In this document: piece by piece, positions 48,862 to 57,268 of the stretch | Layout of the letters: every line of letters starts with the position of its first letter | How positions within the stretch are numbered: position 1 is the stretch's first letter | Source of the DNA: Streptomyces sp. DG2A-72 | Lineage (GTDB): Bacteria > Actinomycetota > Actinomycetes > Streptomycetales > Streptomycetaceae | Direction of reading: 5' to 3' | Length of the DNA stretch: 64,000 bases | Assembly (NCBI RefSeq): GCF_030499575.1 | Contig: NZ_JASTLC010000001.1 | Coordinates: 8,952,001-9,016,000, forward strand | Notes under the pieces: model-generated | Told to the model about the DNA's origin: nothing | The model's database searches: none | Seen by the model: the letters and a program-made list of their open reading frames with translations, nothing else | Program-made: the position numbers and the translations under genes

Positions 48862-49932
48862 ATGGCGCGACGGGCGAGCGAGCCCGGGGGCGGCCGACGG
48901 CGGCCCACGATCCGCGAGGTGGCGGACCGGGCAGGCGTGTCCGTCGCCACCGTCTCCCGAATCCTGACCGGCGACTACCCCGCCTCCCCCGCCACTCGCA
49001 AGCGCGTCATGCGCGCCGTCGAGGAACTGGACTACGTGGCGAATGCCCACGCCCGCGCTCTGGCGGGCACATCCGCCAAGAGCATCGCCATCGTGCTCAA
49101 CTCGGTGATCTCGCCGCACTACGCGCATGTCGCCCAGGGAGTGGAGGCCCAGACCGCCGTCGAAGGCCGGCTGTGCCTGATCGGCACGACCGGCGGTGAC
49201 CCCGAGCGCGAACTCGCCATGGTGAAGTTCATGCGGGAGCAGCATGCCGAGGCGGTCATTCTGGTCGGCAACGTCATCGCGGACGAGAAGTACCGGCAGC
49301 GTATGAGCCAGTACGCACACGCCCTGGCCGCCATCGGGTCCCAGCTGGTGCTGTGCGGCCGCCCGCCGCTCGGCCCCGACGTGCCCGCGGTCGCCGTGGA
49401 GTACGACAACGCCGGTGGCGCGTTCGCCGCGACCAGCCACCTGCTGTCCGCGGGACACGAGCGGATCCTGTGCCTCGGCCACCGTCCCGGCTACACCACG
49501 GCCGAAGGCCGGGTGGCCGGGTACCGCCGGGCGCTGGCCGCGCACCGTGTGCCGCACGACCCGGCACTGGAGGTCGAGGGCGGCCCGTTGGAATGGCACG
49601 AGGGTTACCGGATGATGAAGGAGCGGCTGGCCACCGGTCCTCGCGACTTCACCGCGGTGTTCGCCCTCAACGACCTCATCGCCGGGGGCGCCTGCCGGGC
49701 ACTGACCGAGCACGGGCTCGGGGTTCCCGACGACGTGTCGATGGTGGGATTCGACGATCTTCAGTCCTCGCTCGACCTCAATCTGACCACTGTGCACCTG
49801 CCGCACGAGGAGGTCGGGCGTACCGCCGTACGTCTCGCACTGGAGCACGAGGCACGCGGCGGCACACCTGCGCACGTAGTCCTCGGTACGCACCTGGTGG
49901 TCCGCGATTCGGTCCGCCCCCGCGTGTCCTGA
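48862..49932 (+). CDS. LacI-family transcriptional regulator of the pectin operon
   Basis: 356 residues from ATG 48862. The HTH and hinge are TIREVADRAGVSVATVSRILTGDYPASPATRKRVMRAVEELDYVANAHARALAG, with the hinge helix ending in the usual ALAG form. The periplasmic-binding-like effector domain continues (SIAIVLNSVISPHYAHVAQGVEA, AVFALNDLIAGGACRALTEHGLGVPDDVSMVGFDD, TTVHLPHEEVG). It diverges from the PL11 operon with two matching operators between them, so it very likely represses it until an RG-I-derived sugar binds. Confidence 0.92.
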   Translation: MARRASEPGGGRRRPTIREVADRAGVSVATVSRILTGDYPASPATRKRVMRAVEELDYVANAHARALAGTSAKSIAIVLNSVISPHYAHVAQGVEAQTAVEGRLCLIGTTGGDPERELAMVKFMREQHAEAVILVGNVIADEKYRQRMSQYAHALAAIGSQLVLCGRPPLGPDVPAVAVEYDNAGGAFAATSHLLSAGHERILCLGHRPGYTTAEGRVAGYRRALAAHRVPHDPALEVEGGPLEWHEGYRMMKERLATGPRDFTAVFALNDLIAGGACRALTEHGLGVPDDVSMVGFDDLQSSLDLNLTTVHLPHEEVGRTAVRLALEHEARGGTPAHVVLGTHLVVRDSVRPRVS

Positions 49933-49989
49933 CGCCTGGGCGGCGGGCTTGGCCGGCGGCGGTGTACTCCTTGGCCGGTGGTCCAGTCG

Positions 49990-50136
49990 GTGCCCGGCGC
50001 GGAGCTGGCCCGCCTGGAGGACCGTGGCCAACCCGAACGCAGGCCGCACCCTCGCCACCGTCATGTGCAGGAGCTCCACGTCACCGACGCCGGCCGCGAA
50101 GCCCTGCGCCGGGCCGACGCCGTCCAGGAGATGTGA
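49990..50136 (+). pseudogene. MarR-family regulator remnant
   Basis: 49 codons read ELARLEDRGQPERRPHP ... VQELHVTDAGREALRRADAVQEM, the recognition-helix end, wing and following helix of a MarR protein. The start of the gene and its last helix are missing and the wing is shortened. The following 240 bases to the next gene hold nothing recognisable. Confidence 0.5.
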
Positions 50137-50376
50137 TCGGCGGCCTCGCGGCGCCGCGTGATCAGCAGGCTGGAGGGCCGTAGCCTGCCGCTCCGGGCGG
50201 CGGTGACGCTCGCCACCGTCGCCGCAGGCAGACACCCGGGTCCGCCACGATCGGCGGATCCGGGCGTTGCAAGGTGCCCTCAGACTTGGGCCGGGCCGCT
50301 TCCGTACTCCGTCGACATGACGGACGTTGTCCATCTCGCCCGTTGCACCGCCTTCACCGGAGGCCACCACGGCGCG

Positions 50377-51243
50377 CTACCTGAGATACGCGGCGAGCGG
50401 GAGGCTCTGCCGGCGCACGTCACCGGCGACGAGCCCGGCTGTCTGCTGCGCGCCATGGGTTTCGAAGTGGGTCCGGTCGTTGCAGAAGAAGGCGCCCACG
50501 GGGCCCGATCCGAAGTCGCCGTTGTGCGGGCAGAAGCGCAGGCTGTTGTAATGCGAGACGCTGAGCGTCTGCAGGTCGATGACCGGCGCCCCGGTGGCGG
50601 TTCCGGCGGCGAAGGTCTCGTTCACGAAGCCTCGGTTCTTGGTCGCCGTACTGCCGGAGCAGGTGATGGCGGCCACCGAGGTGAGCAGCACCGGATGCGC
50701 GCCCCGGGCCAGGGCGGCCTGCGCCATCATGGTCATCAGCTGTTGGTACCGGGCCGGGCCGACGTGCCGGGGGCAGGTCGAGGAGGAGTCGTTGATGCCG
50801 AACTGGATGAACAGGTAGTCGCCCGCCTTCATCCCGGTGCTCGCGTTCAGCATCGCCTGCCAGCGTGACGAGTACGTGTTGGACGTGAGGCGGCACTCGC
50901 CGTCGGAGCCCTTGGTGCTGCTCACGTTCCCCTCGTACAGCCAGGTCTGGATGCTGCGGCCTCCTACGGCCTGGTTCTTGACGGTCACGTCGCTGTTGAA
51001 CAGGGCGTCGAACTGGCTGCCCCAGCCGACCGGGCACCGGGCGGAGCCCGGGTTGGCCATGGTGGAGTCACCGGCCAGCCACACGGTGACCGGTGCGGCC
51101 GCCGCTCGAGCGGCCGGGGCCTGGGCGCGGGAGGCGTCGGTGCAGTTCGGCGCGGAGCGGTCGGCCGCCGAGGCGGCGCTGACGCCGAGGCTCGACAGGG
51201 CGATCACCAGCGCGGTCGTGATCAGTGTCCGGAATTTCTGCAT
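50377..51243 (-). CDS. Secreted SGNH-hydrolase, rhamnogalacturonan acetylesterase (CE12-like), copy 1
   Basis: 288 residues from ATG 51243 with GGGAGAGACC upstream. Signal peptide (FRTLITTALVIALSSLGVSAASA). SGNH blocks: Ser in VWLAGDSTMA, Gly in VGGRSIQTWL, Asn in FGINDSSS, and Asp-x2-His in NDRTHFETHGA. Two additional Cys pairs (CRLTSNTYSS/ C in TCPR; C in CSGS) fit an exported protein. CE12 enzymes remove acetyl groups from RG-I galacturonate so that lyases can act. Followed on the same strand order by a second CE12 gene upstream of it. Confidence 0.88.
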   Translation of the reverse strand: MQKFRTLITTALVIALSSLGVSAASAADRSAPNCTDASRAQAPAARAAAAPVTVWLAGDSTMANPGSARCPVGWGSQFDALFNSDVTVKNQAVGGRSIQTWLYEGNVSSTKGSDGECRLTSNTYSSRWQAMLNASTGMKAGDYLFIQFGINDSSSTCPRHVGPARYQQLMTMMAQAALARGAHPVLLTSVAAITCSGSTATKNRGFVNETFAAGTATGAPVIDLQTLSVSHYNSLRFCPHNGDFGSGPVGAFFCNDRTHFETHGAQQTAGLVAGDVRRQSLPLAAYLR

Positions 51244-51280
51244 GGGGTCTCTCCCAGAGACGGGCGCCGCCGCGCGTCGG

Positions 51281-52369
51281 TCAACGCAGGTACGTGGCCA
51301 GGGGCAGGCGTTGCTCCCGGATGCTCTGGAGCACCAGCCCGCCGAACTGGGTCGCGCCGTACTGGGAGAAGTGGGTGTTGTCGTTGACGCCGTCGACGGA
51401 GGAGCGGAGGAAGAGTTGCGCGGAGGCGGACGGGCCGAGGGACTCCACCAACGTCTTGCTCTTGGTGGTCAGGTCGATCACCGGCACGTTCTGCGCCGCG
51501 CCGAGCGAGCGCATCTCGGCGGGCAGGTTCACGCCGACGCCGTTGACATGCAGCGCCGTTGGCGTGAGCCGGTTGCCGTTGAACTGTCGGCGGACCGGCG
51601 GGGTCACCAGGACCGGGACGCCGCCCTTCGCACGGACCTGCGTGATCATGGACGTGAGGTTGCTCCGGAAGGCGGACGCGCTGGTCTGCTTGTCGTTGTG
51701 GCCGAACTGGATGAAGACCGCGTCGTTCGCCCTGACCTTCGACAACAGGGCCGGGAAGAGCGCCGAGTTGCTCCGGAAGCTGCCCGAACTCTCTCCGGAA
51801 TCGGCGTAGTTGGCGATGACTGCGCCCGGACGCACCGCAGGCGTGATCATCTGGCCCCATCCGGTGTACGGGGCGATCAGCTGGTCGCACACGGTCGAGT
51901 CGCCGGCCAGGTAGGCGACCATCGGCTGGGTCGCCGGTTTCACCGAGACGGCCGAGACCTGGGGGTTGGACCCCGCGAACCGGATGTCCAGACCAGGGTT
52001 TCCGGTGCCGCCCTGGCCGGTCGGCTGCCCCTCCGGCTGCCGCACGTTGACCGTGAACGAGTACGAGGCGACGGCTCCGGCCGCCGTTCTCGTCGCCGGA
52101 AGCATCAGCCGCCGGGCCTCCACCCACATCTCGGTCTGCCCGTCGGAGGCGCCGCCACCGATGGAGACCGTCACGTCGTAGTTGCCGGGTGAGACCGCGT
52201 AGTGACACTTGACCGGCGCAGTGCCGGAACAACCGGCCGGCAGAGCCCGTGTGGCGGCATGGGCATGCGCCGCACCGGTGCCGACCAGCGTCGCAAGGGT
52301 CAGGAGCCCTGCGGCCCCCAGCCTGACCCCATGCCCCTCCAGGCTGAATGTCATGCGCATTTCAATCAC
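51281..52369 (-). CDS. Secreted rhamnogalacturonan acetylesterase (CE12-like), copy 2, with N-terminal accessory domain
   Basis: 362 residues from GTG 52369; ATG 52360 and 52354 are in-frame alternatives. Signal peptide (VRLGAAGLLTLATLVGTGAAHAHA). Residues about 45-140 form a beta-rich module (HYAVSPGNYDVTVSIGG ... YSFTVNVRQPEGQPTG). The SGNH domain has Ser in AYLAGDSTVCDQ, Gly in YADSGESSGSF, Asn in FGHNDKQT and Asp-x2-His in NDNTHFSQYGA. The added module is absent in copy 1. It deacetylates RG-I in the same extracellular route. 37 bp separate the two CE12 genes. Confidence 0.88.
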   Translation of the reverse strand: MIEMRMTFSLEGHGVRLGAAGLLTLATLVGTGAAHAHAATRALPAGCSGTAPVKCHYAVSPGNYDVTVSIGGGASDGQTEMWVEARRLMLPATRTAAGAVASYSFTVNVRQPEGQPTGQGGTGNPGLDIRFAGSNPQVSAVSVKPATQPMVAYLAGDSTVCDQLIAPYTGWGQMITPAVRPGAVIANYADSGESSGSFRSNSALFPALLSKVRANDAVFIQFGHNDKQTSASAFRSNLTSMITQVRAKGGVPVLVTPPVRRQFNGNRLTPTALHVNGVGVNLPAEMRSLGAAQNVPVIDLTTKSKTLVESLGPSASAQLFLRSSVDGVNDNTHFSQYGATQFGGLVLQSIREQRLPLATYLR

Positions 52370-52423
52370 CAGTTCCCATCCTTGACCGGGGAGACGCCCG
52401 GGTTGAGGTCCACTGCCTGTCGC

Positions 52424-53479
52424 TCAGGCCTGGGTGAAGCCGTCCATGATGACGGTGGGTCGCTGCGTGGAGGAGTCCCAGGCGCCCATGTTGTAGCCGG
52501 TGAACGGGGACATGCACTCCGGCTCCCAGTAGAAGATGCCCTGCCCTCCGTTGGCCTTCAGCGCCGTGGTGTAGGCGACCAGCGCGGCCCGGGTGGAGGA
52601 GGCCCTGTCCACCCGACCGCCGAACTCGCTGTGCAGGAACGGTTTGCCGTAGGCATCGGAGATCTTCTTCATGTTCGCCACGATCCCGGGGGCGACGTCG
52701 GCGCTGCCGTACGAGGAGAACACCGACATGTCCCACTTGCCGCCGTTCGCGGCGTAGCGGCTGAAGAAGGTCGTCATCACGTCGTACTTCTGCGGCTGGG
52801 CCAGGTGGATGCACACGGTCGAGTTCGGTGACACCGCCTTGACCTGGGTGTACGCCGCATTGAGCAGCCCGGTCATCTGCGCCGGGTTGGAGACGCTGCC
52901 GACGGGGCGGCAGATCCCGCTGTTGATCTCGTTGCCGATCTGCACCCACGTGGGGAGCACGTCGTTGTTCTTCATGACCGTCATGGTCTGGTTCACGTAC
53001 GTGCTCATCGCGGTGCGCATCTGGCTGTAGCTCATGTTCCGCCAGGCGGCGGGCGGGTTCTGCACACCGACGGAGTTCCAGGTGTCGCCGAACATGTAGT
53101 CCAGCATGATCGACATTCCGGCGGCCTTGACCCGCTTGGCGAAGGCGGCGACCTCGTTGATGCCGCAGTGCCCGTCGGTCGGGCTGCTGGAGGGGTTGAC
53201 GAACGTGCGCAACCGCACGGCGGTGATGCCGTACCCCTTGAGAATGGTCAGCAGGTCCTGCGTCTGCCCGCTCGCGTTCTTCCAGGAGAAGCCGCGCGCC
53301 TCCATCTGCGGCACCCAGCTGATGTCGACGCCCTTGACGAAACCCGCGGCGGCGTTGGCCGGCGTCTCGAGTTCGGCGAACACGGCGGCGGTGGCGATCG
53401 CCCCGGTGGTGGCGGTGGTGGCCTTGAGCAGGGTTCTGCGGCTGATGCGTTCGGAACGTGATGCCTCGGTGGGGTGCAT
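52424..53479 (-). CDS. Secreted GH53-like endo-galactanase, single domain
   Basis: 351 residues from ATG 53479 with CAAGGAGCG upstream. Twin-arginine signal (ISRRTLLKATTATTGAIATAA). Barrel motifs: GVDISWVPQMEARGFSW, ITAVRLRTFVNP, MLDYMFGDTW, acid/base Glu in VQIGNEINSG and nucleophile Glu in FLHSEFGG. Compared with the enzyme at 41003 it lacks binding modules. It probably cuts beta-1,4-galactan. Lies 54 bp before the CE12 pair and appears co-transcribed with them. Confidence 0.85.
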   Translation of the reverse strand: MHPTEASRSERISRRTLLKATTATTGAIATAAVFAELETPANAAAGFVKGVDISWVPQMEARGFSWKNASGQTQDLLTILKGYGITAVRLRTFVNPSSSPTDGHCGINEVAAFAKRVKAAGMSIMLDYMFGDTWNSVGVQNPPAAWRNMSYSQMRTAMSTYVNQTMTVMKNNDVLPTWVQIGNEINSGICRPVGSVSNPAQMTGLLNAAYTQVKAVSPNSTVCIHLAQPQKYDVMTTFFSRYAANGGKWDMSVFSSYGSADVAPGIVANMKKISDAYGKPFLHSEFGGRVDRASSTRAALVAYTTALKANGGQGIFYWEPECMSPFTGYNMGAWDSSTQRPTVIMDGFTQA

Positions 53480-53683
53480 GGTCGCTCCTTGCTGCGCGCC
53501 GGCCGCGCGTGAGTCGTGGCGGCCGACGGGCAGTTGGTCGTGGGGGGTGGGTGTTTCCAGGGCTTGGTGAAGGCGAGTAGGGGGTGCGTGATCGCAGGAG
53601 GTGTTCTTTCGCGCCGAACCAGCCCTCCCACGCCCCTGGTCGGCCGCCCATGCGGTGGAGCACGGGCGGCCACACGGCGGGGT

Positions 53684-55588
53684 TCAGGGCGTGTAGACGG
53701 TGGGCCGTGGAGCCGTCGGCATTCCGTTGCCGATGAAGAAGCTCGGGTGCGGCGGCTGGTTGTAGGCGGTGTTCTGCCAGGCGAGGGCCGTACGGTACTG
53801 GGTGTCGTGGAGCAGGGTTGTGATGCGGGTGTTCGTCTGGTGCGGCGTGGAGTAGATCCGCAGGGCCGTGTTGTTCGACGTCGGCCAGATGACCTCTTCA
53901 CGCCAGTCGCCGAGGATGTCTCCGGACAGCGACGGGGTGGCCTTGGTGCCGTTGTTGGAGTGGACGCCGGAGCCGGTGAGCAGGCGGGTGTCGCCGGAGG
54001 TGCCGTACTTGTCGATGCGGGTGCCGTCGAGGAGTTCGCGCACGGGGTCGCCGTCCCACCAGCTGACGAAGTTCGTGCTGGACGGCTCCCGGCCCAGGGA
54101 GGAGCCGGTGGCCGAGCGCAGGGTGGTGTCGGAGGCGGACCATGCCTCGGCACCCGGGCTGCCGGCGTGGATGTCGGCGGCGACGCCACGGCCGTTGTCC
54201 GAGCCGGAGGCCGTCCGCCACAGGATCTGGCCGGTGCGCGCGTCGGCCATCCACGAGCCGGGCTGGCTGGAGCTTTCCGAGACCTTGAAGTACTCCAGGC
54301 CCGCGCGGGACGGGTTGAGGTCCCCGACATGGCCCGCGTCCCCGTGGCCCAGCCTGGTCGTCCAGAGCCCGGCGCCGTTGTCGTCCACCGTCATCGCGCC
54401 GTAGACGATCTCGTCCTTGCCGTCGTTGTCGACATCGGCGACGGACAGGCTGTGGTTGCCCTGCCCGTCGTAGCCCTTGCCGCTGTTGGTGGAGGAGCTG
54501 GTGTCGAAGGTCCAGCGGCGGGTGAAGGCACCGTTTCGCCAGTCCCAGGCGGCTATCACCGTACGGGTGTAGTAGCCACGCGCCATGATCAGCGACGGGC
54601 GGGCGCCGTCCAGGTACGCCGTTCCGGCCAGGAAGCGGTCGACGCGGTTGCCGTAGTTGTCGCCCCAGGAGGAGACGTTGCCGCGGCCCGGGACGTAGTC
54701 GACGGTCCCCATCGCCTTGCCGGTCTGGCCGTTGAACATGGTCAGGTACTCGGGGCCGGACAGTATGTAGCCGCTGGAGTTGCGGTGGTCGGCGGACGCG
54801 CTGCCGATCACCGCTCCGGTGCCGTCCCGGGTGCCGTCAGCGGTCTTCATGGCGACCTCGGCCTTGCCGTCGCCGTCGTAGTCGTACACCTGGAACTGCG
54901 TGTAGTGCGCGCCGGAGCGGATGTTGCGGCCCAGGTCGACGCGCCACAGCCGGGTGCCGTCGAGCTTGATGCCCTCGATGATGGTGTTGCCGGTGTAGCC
55001 GGACTGGGCGTTGTCCTTGGCGTTGGTGGGATACCACTTCAGGACGAGGTCGAGCCTGCCGTCGCCGTCCAGGTCGCCGAGACTGGCGTCGTTGGCCTCG
55101 TAGGTGTACGCCGAGTTGCCCGGGGCGGTGCCTCCGGCCGGCGGCGAGATCGGCACGTCCAGGTAACCCGACCGGAACTGCAGCGCGCGCTCGGAAGGGG
55201 CCTGCTCGGTGCCGTTCACCACCGGGCGCACCGTGTAGTCGGCGGAGTCCTGGGCGCCGGAGTCGAAGTAGTTCGTGGAGCCGGTGATCGGCGAGGAGTT
55301 GAGCTTGGTGGCGCCGCGGTAGACGTTGAACGCCACGTCGTTCGGGTCGGTGGCCAGCCAGCGCCACGACACCAGATTCCCGCTGCTGGTGTGGACACTG
55401 GTCAGTCCTCGGTCGAGGCGCTCCACCTGCCGCGCGGTCGCGGCCTGCGCGGTCTGGGGCAGCATGGTGAGCGCGGAGGCGGCCAGCACGACGGCGGCGG
55501 TGAGAACGCCTGCCACACGGCCGCCCGAGGCTCGGCGGATTCTTCGTGGACCCGGCGCCGTGCGGGGGCGCCGGTACGACTCGGTCAC
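53684..55588 (-). CDS. Secreted PL11 rhamnogalacturonan lyase, copy 2
   Basis: 634 residues from GTG 55588, decided by GGAGG five bases upstream. Signal peptide (VAGVLTAAVVLAASALTMLPQTAQA). FN3-like start (ARQVERLDRGLTSVHTSSGNLVSWRWLATDPNDVAFNVYR), propeller loops DLDGDGRLDLVLK, DYDGDGKAEVAMK and DVDNDGKDEIVYG, and GDILGDWREEVIW. Identity to copy 1 is moderate, so the two are old paralogues, perhaps one endo- and one exo-acting as in B. subtilis YesW/YesX. It heads a second RG-I group with the GH53 and CE12 genes. Confidence 0.92.
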   Translation of the reverse strand: MTESYRRPRTAPGPRRIRRASGGRVAGVLTAAVVLAASALTMLPQTAQAATARQVERLDRGLTSVHTSSGNLVSWRWLATDPNDVAFNVYRGATKLNSSPITGSTNYFDSGAQDSADYTVRPVVNGTEQAPSERALQFRSGYLDVPISPPAGGTAPGNSAYTYEANDASLGDLDGDGRLDLVLKWYPTNAKDNAQSGYTGNTIIEGIKLDGTRLWRVDLGRNIRSGAHYTQFQVYDYDGDGKAEVAMKTADGTRDGTGAVIGSASADHRNSSGYILSGPEYLTMFNGQTGKAMGTVDYVPGRGNVSSWGDNYGNRVDRFLAGTAYLDGARPSLIMARGYYTRTVIAAWDWRNGAFTRRWTFDTSSSTNSGKGYDGQGNHSLSVADVDNDGKDEIVYGAMTVDDNGAGLWTTRLGHGDAGHVGDLNPSRAGLEYFKVSESSSQPGSWMADARTGQILWRTASGSDNGRGVAADIHAGSPGAEAWSASDTTLRSATGSSLGREPSSTNFVSWWDGDPVRELLDGTRIDKYGTSGDTRLLTGSGVHSNNGTKATPSLSGDILGDWREEVIWPTSNNTALRIYSTPHQTNTRITTLLHDTQYRTALAWQNTAYNQPPHPSFFIGNGMPTAPRPTVYTP

Positions 55589-55653
55589 AGTGACCTCCGG
55601 GGTGGGGGAGTGCGATGTGTGCGGGGAAGTGGGGATGTGTGCCTTGTGGTGGA

Positions 55654-55800
55654 TCACGCGGTGGTGGCCGACGGGGTGCTTCTCCCGCGGAAGACGTAGG
55701 TGGTGATGCTCTGCGCCGGCAGGTTCGGTTGCCGCGCGGGCGACATGGTCAGGATCTGCACACCGCTCGGCGGCCCGGCCGCCGGGGACACGGAGCCGGG
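55654..55800 (-). pseudogene. C-terminal scrap of a secreted glycoside hydrolase
   Basis: The frame ending at 55654 reads LTMSPARQPNLPAQSITTYVFRG. The (L/V)PAQS(I/V)TTYV ending is typical of the last strand of GH30 and related enzymes. There is no catalytic part: the 3' end of the second esterase precedes it within 170 bases. It is probably what is left of a gene removed when the esterase copy arrived. The rest of 55589-55967 is empty. Confidence 0.45.
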
Positions 55801-55967
55801 ACACGCACGAACTTTTGGGTCGTTTCCGGGCCGCATACCGCTCGCCCGAAACCGCGGTATCCACGCCGGGTTCGAGTCGTTGGCGAGTGGACGGCCAGGA
55901 GTGCCCCCACCCCCGAGGCTGACTCGGCCATGACAATTCGGGGGCGGGGCGGAGATCAGAAGCCTCT

Positions 55968-56852
55968 TCAGCTCAGGACGGCTTCCCACCTGGTGTTGGA
56001 TCCGGCCGCGTCGGCGGGGAGGCGGTCGCGTGCGGCGGTGTCGCCGTACATGGTCCAGCGGGCCCAGTCGACGACGGTCCTTGGGAAGCGTTGGTCGCTC
56101 CAGAAGCTGGTGTGGCTGCCGCCGACGAAGGTGAGGAACGCCTTGGGCCAGGTCATCTCGGTGTATGCCTGCCGGGCCGAGGAGTACTGCGTGGTCGAGT
56201 CCCGGTCGCCGTGGACGAACAGGACCTTGGCGGAGACCGAGGCGGCGGGGTTGCCCATGTCCACGCAGGACTGGGGGTTGGCGGAGATGATCCGGCTGTC
56301 GGGCCAGGAGGTGAGCAGGCCGTGGGTGACCATGCCGCCCAGGGAGTGGCCGGAGACGCCGACGCCGATGCCGGTGTTGATGTGTCCGGCCAGCGGTCCG
56401 CTTGTGTTGAGGGCGAGGGTGTTGGTGAGGATCTGCGAGACGTCCTTGGAGGTGTTGCCGTTGTTGACGTCGGTGAAGTTGTGGTTGAAGTGCGGGGCGG
56501 GGACGATGAAGCCTGCCGCGGCCAGGGCTCGGATGATGAACAGGGAGTTCTGCGGGCTGCTTCCGTAGCCGTGGGTCATGTTGTAGACGGGGAAGACGCC
56601 GCCTGCGACCGGGGCGTCGGTCACGGGGTTGCCGCCGGGGGTGCCGGTGGCGGGGTAGTAGACGTAGGTGGTGCACGGGCGGCTGCCGCGGGTCCAGTTG
56701 TACCTGCGCACGCCGACCGCGAACGGCGTGGTCGGCGCGTTCTGCGGCCTGGCGATGGCACCTGCCGCCTGCCCGGTGCCGAGCAGGGACGCGCCCACGC
56801 CTGCTACTCCGGCCGCGCTCAGGGTGAGGAACGTGCGCCTTTGCATGTTCAT
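55968..56852 (-). CDS. Secreted alpha/beta-hydrolase (PET-hydrolase/cutinase-like), short paralogue
   Basis: 294 residues from ATG 56852 with AGGAGTCGC upstream. Tat-type signal QRRTFLTLSAAGVAGVGASLLG. Same triad as the long form: GVSGHSLGGMV, VHGDRDSTT, VGGSHTSFW. It ends at RWEAVLS just where the long form goes on into its ricin-like domain, so it has no lectin part. Its catalytic region matches 40030-40787 almost base for base, while the signal peptide differs. It either lost the lectin domain or is the older form that donated the block. Confidence 0.85.
   Translation of the reverse strand: MNMQRRTFLTLSAAGVAGVGASLLGTGQAAGAIARPQNAPTTPFAVGVRRYNWTRGSRPCTTYVYYPATGTPGGNPVTDAPVAGGVFPVYNMTHGYGSSPQNSLFIIRALAAAGFIVPAPHFNHNFTDVNNGNTSKDVSQILTNTLALNTSGPLAGHINTGIGVGVSGHSLGGMVTHGLLTSWPDSRIISANPQSCVDMGNPAASVSAKVLFVHGDRDSTTQYSSARQAYTEMTWPKAFLTFVGGSHTSFWSDQRFPRTVVDWARWTMYGDTAARDRLPADAAGSNTRWEAVLS
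55981..56738. repeat. 758-bp near-identical block shared by two esterase genes (copy 2)
   Basis: Partner of 40030-40787, direct orientation, 15.95 kb apart. Recombination between the copies would delete the whole RG-I gene set lying between them. Confidence 0.9.
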
Positions 56853-56913
56853 GAGCGACTCCTGTGTGGGGGGTTGCTTGCGGGGAGGGGGGACGTGACG
56901 CCTTGTGGGAGGT

Positions 56914-57066
56914 TCAGGGACTCGGACGCCGCACTGGTGGGGCAGCACCAGGAATGGTGACGGCGGCGGCACGACCCTGCTGACGTGGAACACGGCCGTT
57001 GTCCAACGCCCTTGCCGATCCGTGAACCACCGCGGCATCCGTGCCGACCAGCCGTAACTCACGCAT
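56914..57066 (-). CDS. Small hypothetical ORF
   Basis: 50 residues from ATG 57066 with a strong ACAGGAGGC ribosome site: MRELRLVGTDAAVVHGSARALDNGRV and a basic tail. No family recognised; it may be the start of a decayed gene. The remaining DNA from 57067 to 57268 shows no gene. Confidence 0.3.
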   Translation of the reverse strand: MRELRLVGTDAAVVHGSARALDNGRVPRQQGRAAAVTIPGAAPPVRRPSP

Positions 57067-57268
57067 GGAGATGCCTCCTGTCACCACTGATGCGGAGGTA
57101 CAAACGCCCGAGGCGGCGAGGAGCGATGCATGCGGTCTGCTCGGTGCGCACCACATGACTGTGAACGCTCCCACACCATTCCGAATAACAGAAAGAGTCG
57201 CGACCGCACACTCATCTGTCAATCGCTGCGACCCAATCCCTCTGAACTCAGGGTCGGACCGCCGGCCA

